In this document: positions 16,042 through 23,240 of the stretch, in pieces
Layout: each line of letters starts with the position of its first letter
Numbering within the stretch: position 1 is the stretch's first letter
Assembly: GCA_034665745.1 (NCBI GenBank)
Contig: JAXDJJ010000025.1
Coordinates: forward strand, 1-49,028
Direction of reading: 5' to 3'
DNA: 49,028 bases
Source of the DNA: JAXDJJ01 sp034665745
GTDB taxonomy: Bacteria; Actinomycetota; CADDZG01; WHSQ01
Made by a program: the position numbers and the translations under genes
Notes under the pieces: model-generated
Database searches by the model: none
The model's input: only the letters and a program-made list of their open reading frames with translations
What the model was told of the DNA's origin: nothing

Positions 16042-17283
16042 GTGGGACAGCGTGGGCGGGTAGCAGGGGCTGCCTTCATCGCGGCTCAACTCTTGCTTGG
16101 GGTTCCGTTCGCTCTGGTGTCGACGACTGCCCTCGCGGCCCGTCCCAAGGATCAACCCTGCTTCGGGCGCCGGCCCACCATCACGGGCACCTGGCACGAG
16201 GACACCTTGGTCGGCACGAAACGACGTGACGTCATCGCAGGCTTGGGGGGCCGGGACGTGATCAAGGGCCTTGGGGGCAACGACCTCATCTGTGCACAGG
16301 GAGGCTCGGACCGCATCCGCGGTGGCAACGGAGCCGACAAGATCGACGCCGGGGTCGGTTTCGACTTCATCAATGGTGGCAACGGCGACGATCTGATCTA
16401 CGGCCGCCGCGGCCAGGTGTTCATCCGGGCTGGTGGTGGCGACGACTACGTCGTCACCAGCGACCACCACCAACACACGATCCTCGGAGGCACCGGGGCC
16501 GACCAGATCATCGGCGGGCCGGAGCTCGACGAGGTCTTCGGTGGGCCCGGCGACGACACCTTGCGGACCTTCGGTCATCTCGACCTCCTCACCGGGGGCC
16601 CTGGGAACGACCTGATCGACGGAGGTGGTGGTCCCGACGTTATCGACTACGTGCAGGCCCCCCGAGGCGTGACCCTCGACCTCAAGGCGAATCAGGCGAG
16701 CGGCGACGGTGACGATTCCCTGATCGATGTCGAGATCGTCTACGGCTCGAGGTTCGACGACACGATGGCCGGCACCGGCCGACAACCCCACGAGGCCTTC
16801 ATCGGAGGAGCCGGGGTCGACAACCTGCGAGGGCGCGGCAAAGCCGACCTCCTTCGGGGCGGCAAAGGCGATGACCTGATCCATGGGGGCCGGGGTGACG
16901 ATCTATTGGCCGGCGGACCCGACATCGACGTCGTCGATGGTGCCGGCGGGACCGACGAGTGCAGCGGCGCAGAGACTGAGATCGATTGCGAAGACGGGGC
17001 TTCTACAATGCGTTATGCCCGAGATCGACGAGCAGGTGGAACAAGCCGAGAGCGAGGCCCTCGCCGACTCATCGGACGAAGGCGAATCGACGCGTTGGAA
17101 CTACGACGAGGGCACGGAGTTCTATCCGGGGCGTCATGCGTTGCAGAAGCTTGGCGGCGGATACGACTACGAGGCCTACCTCGCGTGGGACGACAAGATG
17201 TACTCGCTGATAGTTGCGAAGTGCTTGCGTCCCCACCTCCTCGGCGACGAACCATCGCTCGGCGGGATGGCGCGCGAGGCTGA
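16042..17283 (+). CDS. Secreted RTX-type repeat protein with anomalous 3' end
   Basis: Open frame of 413 aa from GTG. A signal peptide (AAFIAAQLLLGVPFAL) precedes GGxGxDxxx repeats such as GGNGADKIDAGVGFD and GGKGDDLIHGGRGDD, forming a calcium-binding beta-roll. Real RTX-like sequence ends near residue 322 at TEIDCED, matching the natural C-terminus of the RTX protein at 251-1291 (TTVECE). The remaining roughly 90 residues are Arg-rich and run out of frame across the kinase gene that begins at 17015, so the expected stop seems to be missing. Either the tail is real, or a stop was lost by mutation or sequencing error. Four Cys positions match the first RTX protein. Start position is uncertain. 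Confidence 0.7.
   Translation: MGQRGRVAGAAFIAAQLLLGVPFALVSTTALAARPKDQPCFGRRPTITGTWHEDTLVGTKRRDVIAGLGGRDVIKGLGGNDLICAQGGSDRIRGGNGADKIDAGVGFDFINGGNGDDLIYGRRGQVFIRAGGGDDYVVTSDHHQHTILGGTGADQIIGGPELDEVFGGPGDDTLRTFGHLDLLTGGPGNDLIDGGGGPDVIDYVQAPRGVTLDLKANQASGDGDDSLIDVEIVYGSRFDDTMAGTGRQPHEAFIGGAGVDNLRGRGKADLLRGGKGDDLIHGGRGDDLLAGGPDIDVVDGAGGTDECSGAETEIDCEDGASTMRYARDRRAGGTSRERGPRRLIGRRRIDALELRRGHGVLSGASCVAEAWRRIRLRGLPRVGRQDVLADSCEVLASPPPRRRTIARRDGARG
17004..17009 (+). promoter_or_regulatory. -10 box for leaderless kinase gene
   Basis: TACAAT lies at the end of the RTX-like repeat coding part, 5 nt before the ATG at 17015. No Shine-Dalgarno is present, so a leaderless transcript is expected. Confidence 0.55.
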
Positions 17284-17977
17284 CTTCCTCCTTCGCCTGA
17301 AGCATCCCGTCGTGGTGCGCGGTTTCGATGCGGTGCTCGATGGTGACCGGCCCCACCTCGTGATGGAGCACATCGAGGGCATGAACCTCGGCTCCTTGAT
17401 CGATCGGTACGGACCATTGCCGATGGAACAGCTACTACCGCTGGGCCTTCAGATCTGTTCTGCGCTTCACTACCTCGGGTCGGAAGAGATCGTTCACCTT
17501 GACGTGAAGCCCCGCAACATCATCATGAGCGCACCCCCCCGCTTGATCGACCTGAGCGTTGCACGAAGTTTCTCTCGCGCTGCTCAGATAACGGGTTATG
17601 TCGGGACCGATGCCTACATGGCTCCGGAGCAATGCGATCCCGAGCGCGCGACGATCGGTCCCGCAGCCGATGTATGGGGGTTCGGAGCCACGATGTATCA
17701 CGCGGCAACGGGCAATGTTCCGTTCCCGCGGCCCGACTACGACAAGGAACGCGACGAAGACAACCCGAATATTCGATTCCCACAACTCGAGCAGGAGTCG
17801 GAGCCGTTCCCCAAGCAGACCCCGGGACCGGTCGTCGAAACGATCCTTAGATGTCTCGACCCCGAGCCCGAACGTCGTCCCACGGTCTCCGAGATCGTCG
17901 CGTTGATCGAGCCGATGGTTGCAGCACTGCCGACCCGGCCCGTGCTACGCAAGATGCGCCCCGGGCAACGCCGCTAA
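17015..17977 (+). CDS. Soluble Ser/Thr protein kinase
   Basis: 320 aa, Hanks-type kinase without membrane segment or sensor domain. The glycine loop is degenerate (LGGGYDYEAY). Lys of VAK is near residue 69, the catalytic loop is HLDVKPRNI (Asp about 163, with HLD replacing HRD), and the metal motif is DLS in place of DFG (Asp about 179). GTDAYMAPEQ follows, as in active kinases. The protein is probably active, since the VAK Lys and both key Asp are kept. The first 30 residues are very acidic. Substrate unknown. The neighbouring surface-protein genes suggest, but do not show, an envelope role. TAA stop is followed by a strong terminator. Confidence 0.88.
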   Translation: MPEIDEQVEQAESEALADSSDEGESTRWNYDEGTEFYPGRHALQKLGGGYDYEAYLAWDDKMYSLIVAKCLRPHLLGDEPSLGGMAREADFLLRLKHPVVVRGFDAVLDGDRPHLVMEHIEGMNLGSLIDRYGPLPMEQLLPLGLQICSALHYLGSEEIVHLDVKPRNIIMSAPPRLIDLSVARSFSRAAQITGYVGTDAYMAPEQCDPERATIGPAADVWGFGATMYHAATGNVPFPRPDYDKERDEDNPNIRFPQLEQESEPFPKQTPGPVVETILRCLDPEPERRPTVSEIVALIEPMVAALPTRPVLRKMRPGQRR

Positions 17978-18004
17978 GAGAGCCACTCCAGAAGAGGACG
18001 CGAA

Positions 18005-18030
18005 GAGGGGGCCGGTTTCCCGGCCCCCTC
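18005..18030. terminator. Bidirectional hairpin terminator after kinase gene
   Basis: A perfect 11-bp stem, GAGGGGGCCGG (18005-18015) with CCGGCCCCCTC (18020-18030), and loop TTTC. It lies between the stops of the convergent kinase and LPxTG-protein genes. No long T-tract follows, but the stem is very stable. Confidence 0.75.
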
Positions 18031-18051
18031 GTTGATCCTTAGCTTGGTTGC

Positions 18052-19290
18052 TTAACTACGGCGCTTGCGAGCAAGCAAGGCACCGGAGCCGATCATGCCG
18101 CCGGCCGCTGCAAGCAGACCGGTGATCTCGGCTCCCGTGAACGGAAGGACGCTGTCAGGAGCTCCTGCCGCCACACCTGCACCCGCAACCTGCGGAGCCG
18201 CTGCAGGAGCGTTGGGGCCGGCGTTCTGGATCACGTTGCCGAGAACCTCGTCATCCGGCGAACCGTTGCCGTTGCCGTTGCCGTTGCCAGCATCGTTGCC
18301 ACCGACGTTGTCCCCTGGGACCGGAACGATCACGCCGCCACCCACGTCGCCAGCGGTGGTGCCTGCACCGTTGCTGGTGCCGTTGTCGCCATTGGTGTTT
18401 CCAGAGTGGTCGTTGCCAGCCTGCACGCCACCACCGGTGTTGCCGCCAGCGACGACGTCGCCTGCGGTCGTGCCTGCACCGTTGCTGGTTCCGTTATCGG
18501 CGTTCGTGGCGTGGTCGCCACCGGCCTGAACGTCACCGGTCGTGCCGTTGCCATTGCTGGTGCCGGCATCGCCCTTGCTCTTGCCACTCTTGTCGCCGCC
18601 AGCCTGAACGTTGCCACTGCCCGTGTTTCCATCGCCCGCGTTGTGGCCGTTAGATCCACCGTTCGAAGCGTCAGCGTTGTCATCGTTCTTGTCGCCGCCG
18701 GCCTTGACGTCTCCACCATTCGTGTTTCCGTCGTTGGCGTTTCCACCGTTCGAGGCGCCATTCGAGCCATCTGCGTTGTTGTCGTCGTTGTGGTCGCCGC
18801 CACCCTTGACCTCGTCGCCACCGTTGTTGCAGGTGGTGCCGTTGCCGTTGCTGGTGCCACCGTCGCCATTGGTCTTCTCGTCGCCCGCGGCCTTGACGTC
18901 GCCGCCACCGTTGGTGTTGCCGTCGTCGGCGTTCTGGCCATTCGACGCGCCGTTCGACCCATCCGCCTTGTTGTCATCGGCGTGGTCGTCCTTGGCGTGG
19001 TGGCCGCCACCCGAGCGGTCGTCGGCGTGGTCGTTGTTACCGTGATCGTCGCCACCATCGCCGCCACCGTGGCCATCGCCACCGTTGTCGTCGCCACCGT
19101 GGTCGTCGCCGTAGGTCATCGACTTCGAGCCGTGGGCCGCGGCGGCCAGTGCGGTGTCCGCACGGGCGACGAGCAAAGTGAGCGTCGCGAAGAACGCGAA
19201 CACCACGAAAAGGGTGACGAACCTGCGGCTCCGCTCTTCCTCTTCCTGTACGCCCAGCAACATCGCTGCGTTGACTGCGTTCCGATCCAT
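18052..19290 (-). CDS. LPxTG-anchored Asn/Gly/Asp-rich surface protein
   Basis: 412 aa. A short cytoplasmic N-terminus (MDRNAVNAAMLLGVQEEEER) leads into one hydrophobic segment ending at ALAAA, a long export signal. Residues about 75-340 are low-complexity Gly, Asn, Asp, His and Thr, built on imperfect units such as NADGSNGASNG, DGNTNGGDVKAGGD and DNGTSNGAGTTAGDV. The C-terminus is a sortase signal: LPFTG, a hydrophobic stretch, and the tail ARKRRS. The His/Asp-rich first part could bind metal ions (inference). ATG 19290 is fixed by AAGGAG 6 nt upstream. The longer frame adds unrelated sequence. No sortase gene is in the window. Confidence 0.85.
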   Translation of the reverse strand: MDRNAVNAAMLLGVQEEEERSRRFVTLFVVFAFFATLTLLVARADTALAAAAHGSKSMTYGDDHGGDDNGGDGHGGGDGGDDHGNNDHADDRSGGGHHAKDDHADDNKADGSNGASNGQNADDGNTNGGGDVKAAGDEKTNGDGGTSNGNGTTCNNGGDEVKGGGDHNDDNNADGSNGASNGGNANDGNTNGGDVKAGGDKNDDNADASNGGSNGHNAGDGNTGSGNVQAGGDKSGKSKGDAGTSNGNGTTGDVQAGGDHATNADNGTSNGAGTTAGDVVAGGNTGGGVQAGNDHSGNTNGDNGTSNGAGTTAGDVGGGVIVPVPGDNVGGNDAGNGNGNGNGSPDDEVLGNVIQNAGPNAPAAAPQVAGAGVAAGAPDSVLPFTGAEITGLLAAAGGMIGSGALLARKRRS

Positions 19291-19514
19291 CTCGCTCTCC
19301 TTCGTCGTCCGTCTAGTTACTCTCTGCATTCCTGCAACTACATTTCGGTGCTCGCTGCTTGGTTCCTGCCGAACTTCCAAGATTTCTTGGGCTTTTCTCG
19401 CGGGGCGTCCCCAACTGGCTACGCTCCGTGGTTAGGCCTATAGGTGTCCGCGCAGACCGGGACTTAAACCAAAAAAACGGAAAAAAGTAGATGAATCGCT
19501 GCTGGGGAGGCGAC
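19291..19514 (-). other. Structured 224-nt region upstream of the LPxTG gene
   Basis: No gene is acceptable here. Read on the minus strand it begins with two T-runs (TTTTTT and TTTTTTT at about 19470-19490) downstream of lepB. Short hairpins follow: GGGG-ACG-CCCC, CCAAG-AAAT-CTTGG and GTTC-GGCAG-GAAC. The ribosome binding site comes last. It could be a long 5' leader of the surface-protein gene. Fragments look like parts of a GEMM-type riboswitch, but the conserved core is interrupted and I do not call one. Confidence 0.35.
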
Positions 19515-20252
19515 CTAGAGGGCGCCGGCGTTGCCAGGGGGCCAGATGAGCACGAAGGCCCGGCCCACGATCTTGTCCTCGTCGATCGGCCCGAGGATCC
19601 TCGAATCCTCGGAATCCCCCCGGTTGTCCCCCATCACGAAGACCCGCCCGGCAGGCACGAGGCAACCCCCCTTGGAGGCTTGCATCTGGAGGCGCTCGCA
19701 ATCGTTGGCAGTAAGGGTCGAGCTGAACTTGTCGACCCCCCTGCGGATGAACGGCTGAGGGACATCATTCCCGTTGACGAACAGGTGCCTAGGCGAGCCG
19801 GTGTAGCGGATCAGGTCACCGCCAACGGCGACCACCCGCTTGATGTAGTCCTCTTCGTCTCCGATCGGGAGCCCCAGCAGCTCGCGTAGGAAGTTCTTGG
19901 CGTCCTGGTACCAGGGGACGTCCGCGGCCTCACCGAACACGGTCTTCTCGAACACAACAACATCACCGCGATGGGGGCCGTGGAAGCGGTAGGCAAGTTT
20001 CTCGACCAGCACCCGGTCTCCGGGGTGGAGGGTCGGGAGCATCGACTCGGAGGGGATGAAGAACGCCTGGACGAGGAACGTCTTGATCACGACGGCGATC
20101 ACGAATGCCGCAAGGATCAACATGGGCAGTTCGGTGAGGTGCCCGACGACCGTCTTCATGCGCCCCTTCGTGGGGGCGCCGTCCAGCGGGGCCGACTCCT
20201 CGTCGGCTACCGGATCTGCGGGTGACGGTTCTTCAGGTACCGGGTCGGTCAT
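19515..20252 (-). CDS. lepB: Signal peptidase I (second copy)
   Basis: 245 aa. Cleaves Sec and Tat signal peptides outside the membrane. An acidic cytoplasmic N-terminus is followed by one membrane helix (about residues 43-63), the catalytic Ser in IPSESMLPTL, the general base Lys in DYIKRVVAVGGD and box E VMGDNRGDSEDSR. It has two Cys (NDCERLQ, GGCLVP) absent from its neighbour. Its ATG overlaps the stop of the upstream lepB (ATGA). The two copies differ enough that they may have distinct substrates. Confidence 0.94.
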   Translation of the reverse strand: MTDPVPEEPSPADPVADEESAPLDGAPTKGRMKTVVGHLTELPMLILAAFVIAVVIKTFLVQAFFIPSESMLPTLHPGDRVLVEKLAYRFHGPHRGDVVVFEKTVFGEAADVPWYQDAKNFLRELLGLPIGDEEDYIKRVVAVGGDLIRYTGSPRHLFVNGNDVPQPFIRRGVDKFSSTLTANDCERLQMQASKGGCLVPAGRVFVMGDNRGDSEDSRILGPIDEDKIVGRAFVLIWPPGNAGAL

Positions 20253-20938
20253 AGCCCGCCGACATCGGCGGGAGGCCAGATCAGCACGAAGGCCCGCCCG
20301 ACGACCTTGTCCTCGCCCACGGGGCCAAAGTTACGTGAATCGTCTGAGTTACCTCGGTTGTCACCCATCACGAAGATCTGCCCACGGGGCACCTCGACCG
20401 GTCCGAAATCGCTCGTCGTTACCCCGTCGGGCAGATACGACTCGTCAACGGGCTCGCCGTTGACTATCACTTGACCGTCACGGCCCTCAACGGTGTCGCC
20501 GCCCACTCCGATGACGCGCTTGATGAAGTCTTGCGATGAACCCGTCGGGAATCCGAACAGGCTCTTGAACGCGTTCCCGATGTCCTCGTAAAAGGGATCG
20601 TCCTCGACCGGCGCGTTGGGATCGACCACCGCGGCGAAGTCCTTCTCGAACACGACGACGTCACCTCGGTCGGGTCCCGAGAAGCGGTAACTGACCTTCT
20701 CGACGAGGACCCTGTCCCCGATCAGGAGGGTGGGTTCCATCGATGCGGACGGGATGTAGAAGGCCTGCAGCAGGAATGTCTTGATGATCAGAGCGATAGC
20801 GAACGCGATGACGATCAGAACGGGGAGCTCGCGCCAGAACGAGTGCTTGTGCTCCTTGGGCTCTATGACAGGAGTGGGTGGCTCCTCGTGGTTTTCGAGC
20901 GCGGTCGTATCCGAGCTCTCCAGCGGCCGATCGGCCAC
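20249..20938 (-). CDS. lepB: Signal peptidase I (first copy)
   Basis: 229 aa. Same architecture as the downstream copy: one membrane helix at about residues 38-60, Ser in IPSASMEPTL, Lys in DFIKRVIGVGGD, and VMGDNRGNSDDSRNFGPV. The GTG start follows the rplS stop directly (TAGGTG), so translation is probably coupled to ribosomal protein bL19. The order rplS-lepB is conserved in Actinomycetota. Both copies end in the family-like IWPP motif. Confidence 0.94.
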   Translation of the reverse strand: MADRPLESSDTTALENHEEPPTPVIEPKEHKHSFWRELPVLIVIAFAIALIIKTFLLQAFYIPSASMEPTLLIGDRVLVEKVSYRFSGPDRGDVVVFEKDFAAVVDPNAPVEDDPFYEDIGNAFKSLFGFPTGSSQDFIKRVIGVGGDTVEGRDGQVIVNGEPVDESYLPDGVTTSDFGPVEVPRGQIFVMGDNRGNSDDSRNFGPVGEDKVVGRAFVLIWPPADVGGL

Positions 20939-21286
20939 CTAGACCTCGCGCTTCTCTTTGACCTTTGCTTTCTTCCCGATCCGGGAGCGGAGGTAGTAGA
21001 GCTTCGCCCGGCGCACATCCCCACGGGTGGCGATCTCGATCTTCGAGATCATCGGCGAGTGGACGGGGAACGTCCTCTCGACGCCAACGCCGAAGCTGAT
21101 CTTGCGAACGGTGAAGGTCGCGGACAACTGGCTCCCTCGCCGGCGGATGACTATGCCTTCGAAAACCTGGATGCGCTCGCGCTCGCCCTCGACGACGCGC
21201 ACGTGCACCTTGACGGTGTCGCCCGGACGGAACTCGGGCACGTCGTCACGCAGGTGTGGGCGCTCGACGAGATCGGTGGGATTCAT
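20939..21286 (-). CDS. rplS: 50S ribosomal protein bL19
   Basis: 115 aa. Located at the 30S-50S interface. Family motifs: FRPGDTVKVHVRVVEGERER, QVFEGIVIRRRG, FTVRKISFGVGVERTFPVHSP, and KLYYLRSRIGKKAKVKEK. ATG 21286 is preferred to the adjoining GTG because AGGAG then sits 5 nt upstream. It lies downstream of two tRNA genes and directly upstream of the lepB pair. Confidence 0.97.
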   Translation of the reverse strand: MNPTDLVERPHLRDDVPEFRPGDTVKVHVRVVEGERERIQVFEGIVIRRRGSQLSATFTVRKISFGVGVERTFPVHSPMISKIEIATRGDVRRAKLYYLRSRIGKKAKVKEKREV

Positions 21287-21332
21287 CACAACTCCTGTCT
21301 TCTATTCAGTTCAAGCCAACTACTCGCGCTGT

Positions 21333-21349
21333 GTTCCAGCATGGAACAA
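21333..21349 (-). other. Hairpin between tRNA-Glu and rplS
   Basis: TGTTCCA and TGGAACA form a perfect 7-bp stem with a 3-nt loop, beginning 2 nt after the tRNA-Glu 3' end on the minus strand. No T-tract follows, so it may be a tRNA 3' processing signal, a weak terminator or part of the rplS leader. Confidence 0.4.
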
Positions 21350-21351
21350 GT

Positions 21352-21425
21352 AGCCCGGACGGGATTCGAACCCGTGATCTCCTCCTTGAGAGGGAGGCGT
21401 CCTAGGCCAACTAGACTACCGGGCC
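21352..21425 (-). tRNA. tRNA-Glu (CUC)
   Basis: 74 nt cloverleaf. The anticodon arm CCTCC-CTCTCAA-GGAGG gives anticodon CUC, reading GAG. The D-arm begins GTCTAG, typical of tRNA-Glu, and the T-arm is ACGGG-TTCGAAT-CCCGT. The acceptor 5' strand GGCCCGG pairs with CCGGGCT, with a G-U closing pair. CCA is not encoded. GluRS is encoded 1.8 kb away. Confidence 0.95.
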
Positions 21426-21435
21426 GAGCTGATCG

Positions 21436-21508
21436 CTGGGGCGCCTGGATTCGAACCAGGACTAGCGGTACCAGAAACCGCCGGGCTGCCAGGTTACCCC
21501 ACGCCCCA
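21436..21508 (-). tRNA. tRNA-Gln (CUG)
   Basis: 73 nt cloverleaf. The acceptor TGGGGCG pairs with CGCCCCA, with discriminator G. The anticodon arm GCGGT-TTCTGGT-ACCGC gives anticodon CUG, reading CAG. The T-arm is CCTGG-TTCGAAT-CCAGG. It precedes tRNA-Glu by 10 nt on the same strand, and both are probably one transcript. gatCAB in the window suggests that its Gln is made by transamidation. Confidence 0.95.
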
Positions 21509-21522
21509 TCAGGCCGGGCGAC

Positions 21523-21528
21523 AGGATA
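21523..21528 (-). promoter_or_regulatory. Possible -10 box of the tRNA-Gln/tRNA-Glu transcript
   Basis: TATCCT on the minus strand, 14 nt before the tRNA-Gln 5' end, which would leave a leader of about 7-8 nt for RNase P. No good -35 is visible at 17 nt. Confidence 0.35.
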
Positions 21529-21599
21529 GAGCACCGGGACCACCTGAGAATCTGTCCAAGCACCTTGCGCCCGTGCCTGCCCGGCGAGACCCTGTTGAG

Positions 21600-23240
21600 A
21601 TGAGAAAACACCTTGTTGTCGCGCTCGTCGTCGTTGGATCCCTTGCCCTACCTGCCCTCGCCGCGACCCCTCCGTTCGGCGGTATCCAGGTCCTCTCTCC
21701 CAGGAGCCATCAGATCTTCCAACCCGTCGTCGCGATGGACGACTCGGGGAACGCGTCGGCATTCTGGAACTACGCGAGCACGAGCCACATCGGCATGAAG
21801 GTCGCCGACAGGGTGGTTGGAGAAGGCTTCGCCCCGGCCTACACACTGCCGAGCCCGGGAAGCAACCAGGTCGCGGACCCCGCGATCGCGATGTCTCCGA
21901 ACGGCACCACCGCAGTGGTCTGGATCGACCAGATCGGCGACAACGTGGTGCTCCTCGGCAACTATCGGGAGCCCGGCGGCGACTGGGGCACCCGGCAAGT
22001 GATCTCGAACCCGATGAACGACCAAGACTCGTTCTCCTCACCGCACGTTGCGGTGTCCGATTCAGGACGCGTCGTCGTCACCTACTGGCACTATCTCGAA
22101 GACCAGAGCCACAACATCGAAGCCGTCCTTAGCGATGCGTCGGGCACGTTCGGGACCCCCCAGGTCCTCGACAACAGGATGGGGACAGAGAGCGTCGGCA
22201 ACTTCGGTCCGAACGCCGGCGTCGATGCGGTGGGCAACGCCATGATCCTGTGGGAGCGCTTCGACGACGCAGCGACGGACCCGAGAACGTTCGTCACGTA
22301 CGCCTTGGCCGGAGCCACCGGTACTACCTTCGGCTCTCCCGTGCAGCTGGCCGAGACCGACCAAGATGGGATCGATCCGCGTCTCGCCGTGAACCCTTCG
22401 GGGGTTGCTGTCGCGATCTGGATCCAAGCCTTCCCAACTGATTCCGATTCGTACATGAACTCCGCGCGCGGCACCGCGGCAACCGGGCTGACTGCTCTCG
22501 GCACCGTGCCCGGCAGCCGCCCCGACTGGATCGACCTCGCGCTGGACGAGGATGGGAACGCGATCGCCGCGCGCCGAGGCGTCACTTTCGGCCCCACTCA
22601 GGAACGGATCGACGCGTCGGTCCTTACGACCGGAGCAACGGCGTGGGGCGCCGCCCAGGTCCTGGATACGAACGCGGACACCGACGGCAGCCTCGAAACA
22701 AGTGACGAGACCCTTGATGTTGCGGCCGCGGATGGAGGCGGGATCGTTGCATGGGCGCGCGAGGATCCGTTCGACTACATGCCTGCTCGGATCGCCGTCC
22801 TCGACCCGACAACCCACCTGTTCGAGGCGAAGGTTGCGATCACTAGCCTCGCTGCCCAAGTGGACAGGCTGCGCGTCGACATGAACCCGGCGGGTGACGT
22901 CGTGCTCGTATGGCGTGACGATTACCGGGTCTACTCACTCGGGACGTGGGCTGCACCCGCCAACGGCACGTTGACGGTGGACGTGAGCCCACGCAAGCAA
23001 CTCTTGGTCAGTGGTTCGCTTAGTCCCGATGACCCCGGTGCCAAGGTGGCCGTGACGTTGTACCGGAAGAGGACAGGGTCATTCCGCAAGATCACTACGA
23101 AGAACGCGACCCTCAACTCGAGCAGTGACTACAACGTGTCGTTCTCAGCACCGAACCCCGGAACCTGCAAGGTCAAAGCGGTGTTCGCAGGAGATGGGTT
23201 GGTTCAGGCCGACAGTGCGACGAAGACCTTTACCTGCTGA
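21600..23240 (+). CDS. Secreted repeat protein, probable beta-propeller
   Basis: 546 aa. A signal peptide (MRKHLVVALVVVGSLALPAL) precedes repeated segments of the form VAVSDSGRVVVTYWH, IAMSPNGTTAVVWID, LAVNPSGVAVAIWIQ and VDMNPAGDVVLVWRD, spaced about 50-70 residues apart. This D-x-x-G-x-x-x-x-x-W pattern fits propeller blades. The last roughly 85 residues resemble an Ig-like domain (VSGSLSPDDPGAKVAVTLYR) with two Cys. No enzyme motif is seen. Start chosen at ATG 21600 for the signal peptide. A GTG at 21573 is possible, and neither has a clear ribosome binding site. The gene converges on gltX and overlaps it by 11 nt. Confidence 0.7.
   Translation: MRKHLVVALVVVGSLALPALAATPPFGGIQVLSPRSHQIFQPVVAMDDSGNASAFWNYASTSHIGMKVADRVVGEGFAPAYTLPSPGSNQVADPAIAMSPNGTTAVVWIDQIGDNVVLLGNYREPGGDWGTRQVISNPMNDQDSFSSPHVAVSDSGRVVVTYWHYLEDQSHNIEAVLSDASGTFGTPQVLDNRMGTESVGNFGPNAGVDAVGNAMILWERFDDAATDPRTFVTYALAGATGTTFGSPVQLAETDQDGIDPRLAVNPSGVAVAIWIQAFPTDSDSYMNSARGTAATGLTALGTVPGSRPDWIDLALDEDGNAIAARRGVTFGPTQERIDASVLTTGATAWGAAQVLDTNADTDGSLETSDETLDVAAADGGGIVAWAREDPFDYMPARIAVLDPTTHLFEAKVAITSLAAQVDRLRVDMNPAGDVVLVWRDDYRVYSLGTWAAPANGTLTVDVSPRKQLLVSGSLSPDDPGAKVAVTLYRKRTGSFRKITTKNATLNSSSDYNVSFSAPNPGTCKVKAVFAGDGLVQADSATKTFTC

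Noticed and set aside
18500..19000. Repeated GC-rich units suggesting a CRISPR-like or tandem repeat array
   Set aside because: Units vary in length and sequence, follow codon boundaries, and encode the Asn/Gly/Asp-rich protein. There are no constant repeats or spacers.
18065..19443. Long plus- and minus-strand frames opposite or overlapping the LPxTG gene (up to 345 codons)
   Set aside because: Low-complexity Val/Ala-, Pro/Leu- or Thr-rich shadows of the repeat region, with no start signal and no recognisable domain.
19380..19480. Possible GEMM (cyclic di-GMP) riboswitch on the minus strand
   Set aside because: Pieces such as TAACC, GGGGACGC and AAAGCC occur in order, but nine bases interrupt the conserved ACGC-AAAGCC core and the expected outer stem is not clear.
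22062..22859. 265-codon minus-strand frame opposite the secreted repeat protein
   Set aside because: No start signal, Arg/Gly/Val-rich, and the plus-strand frame has a signal peptide and regular blades.
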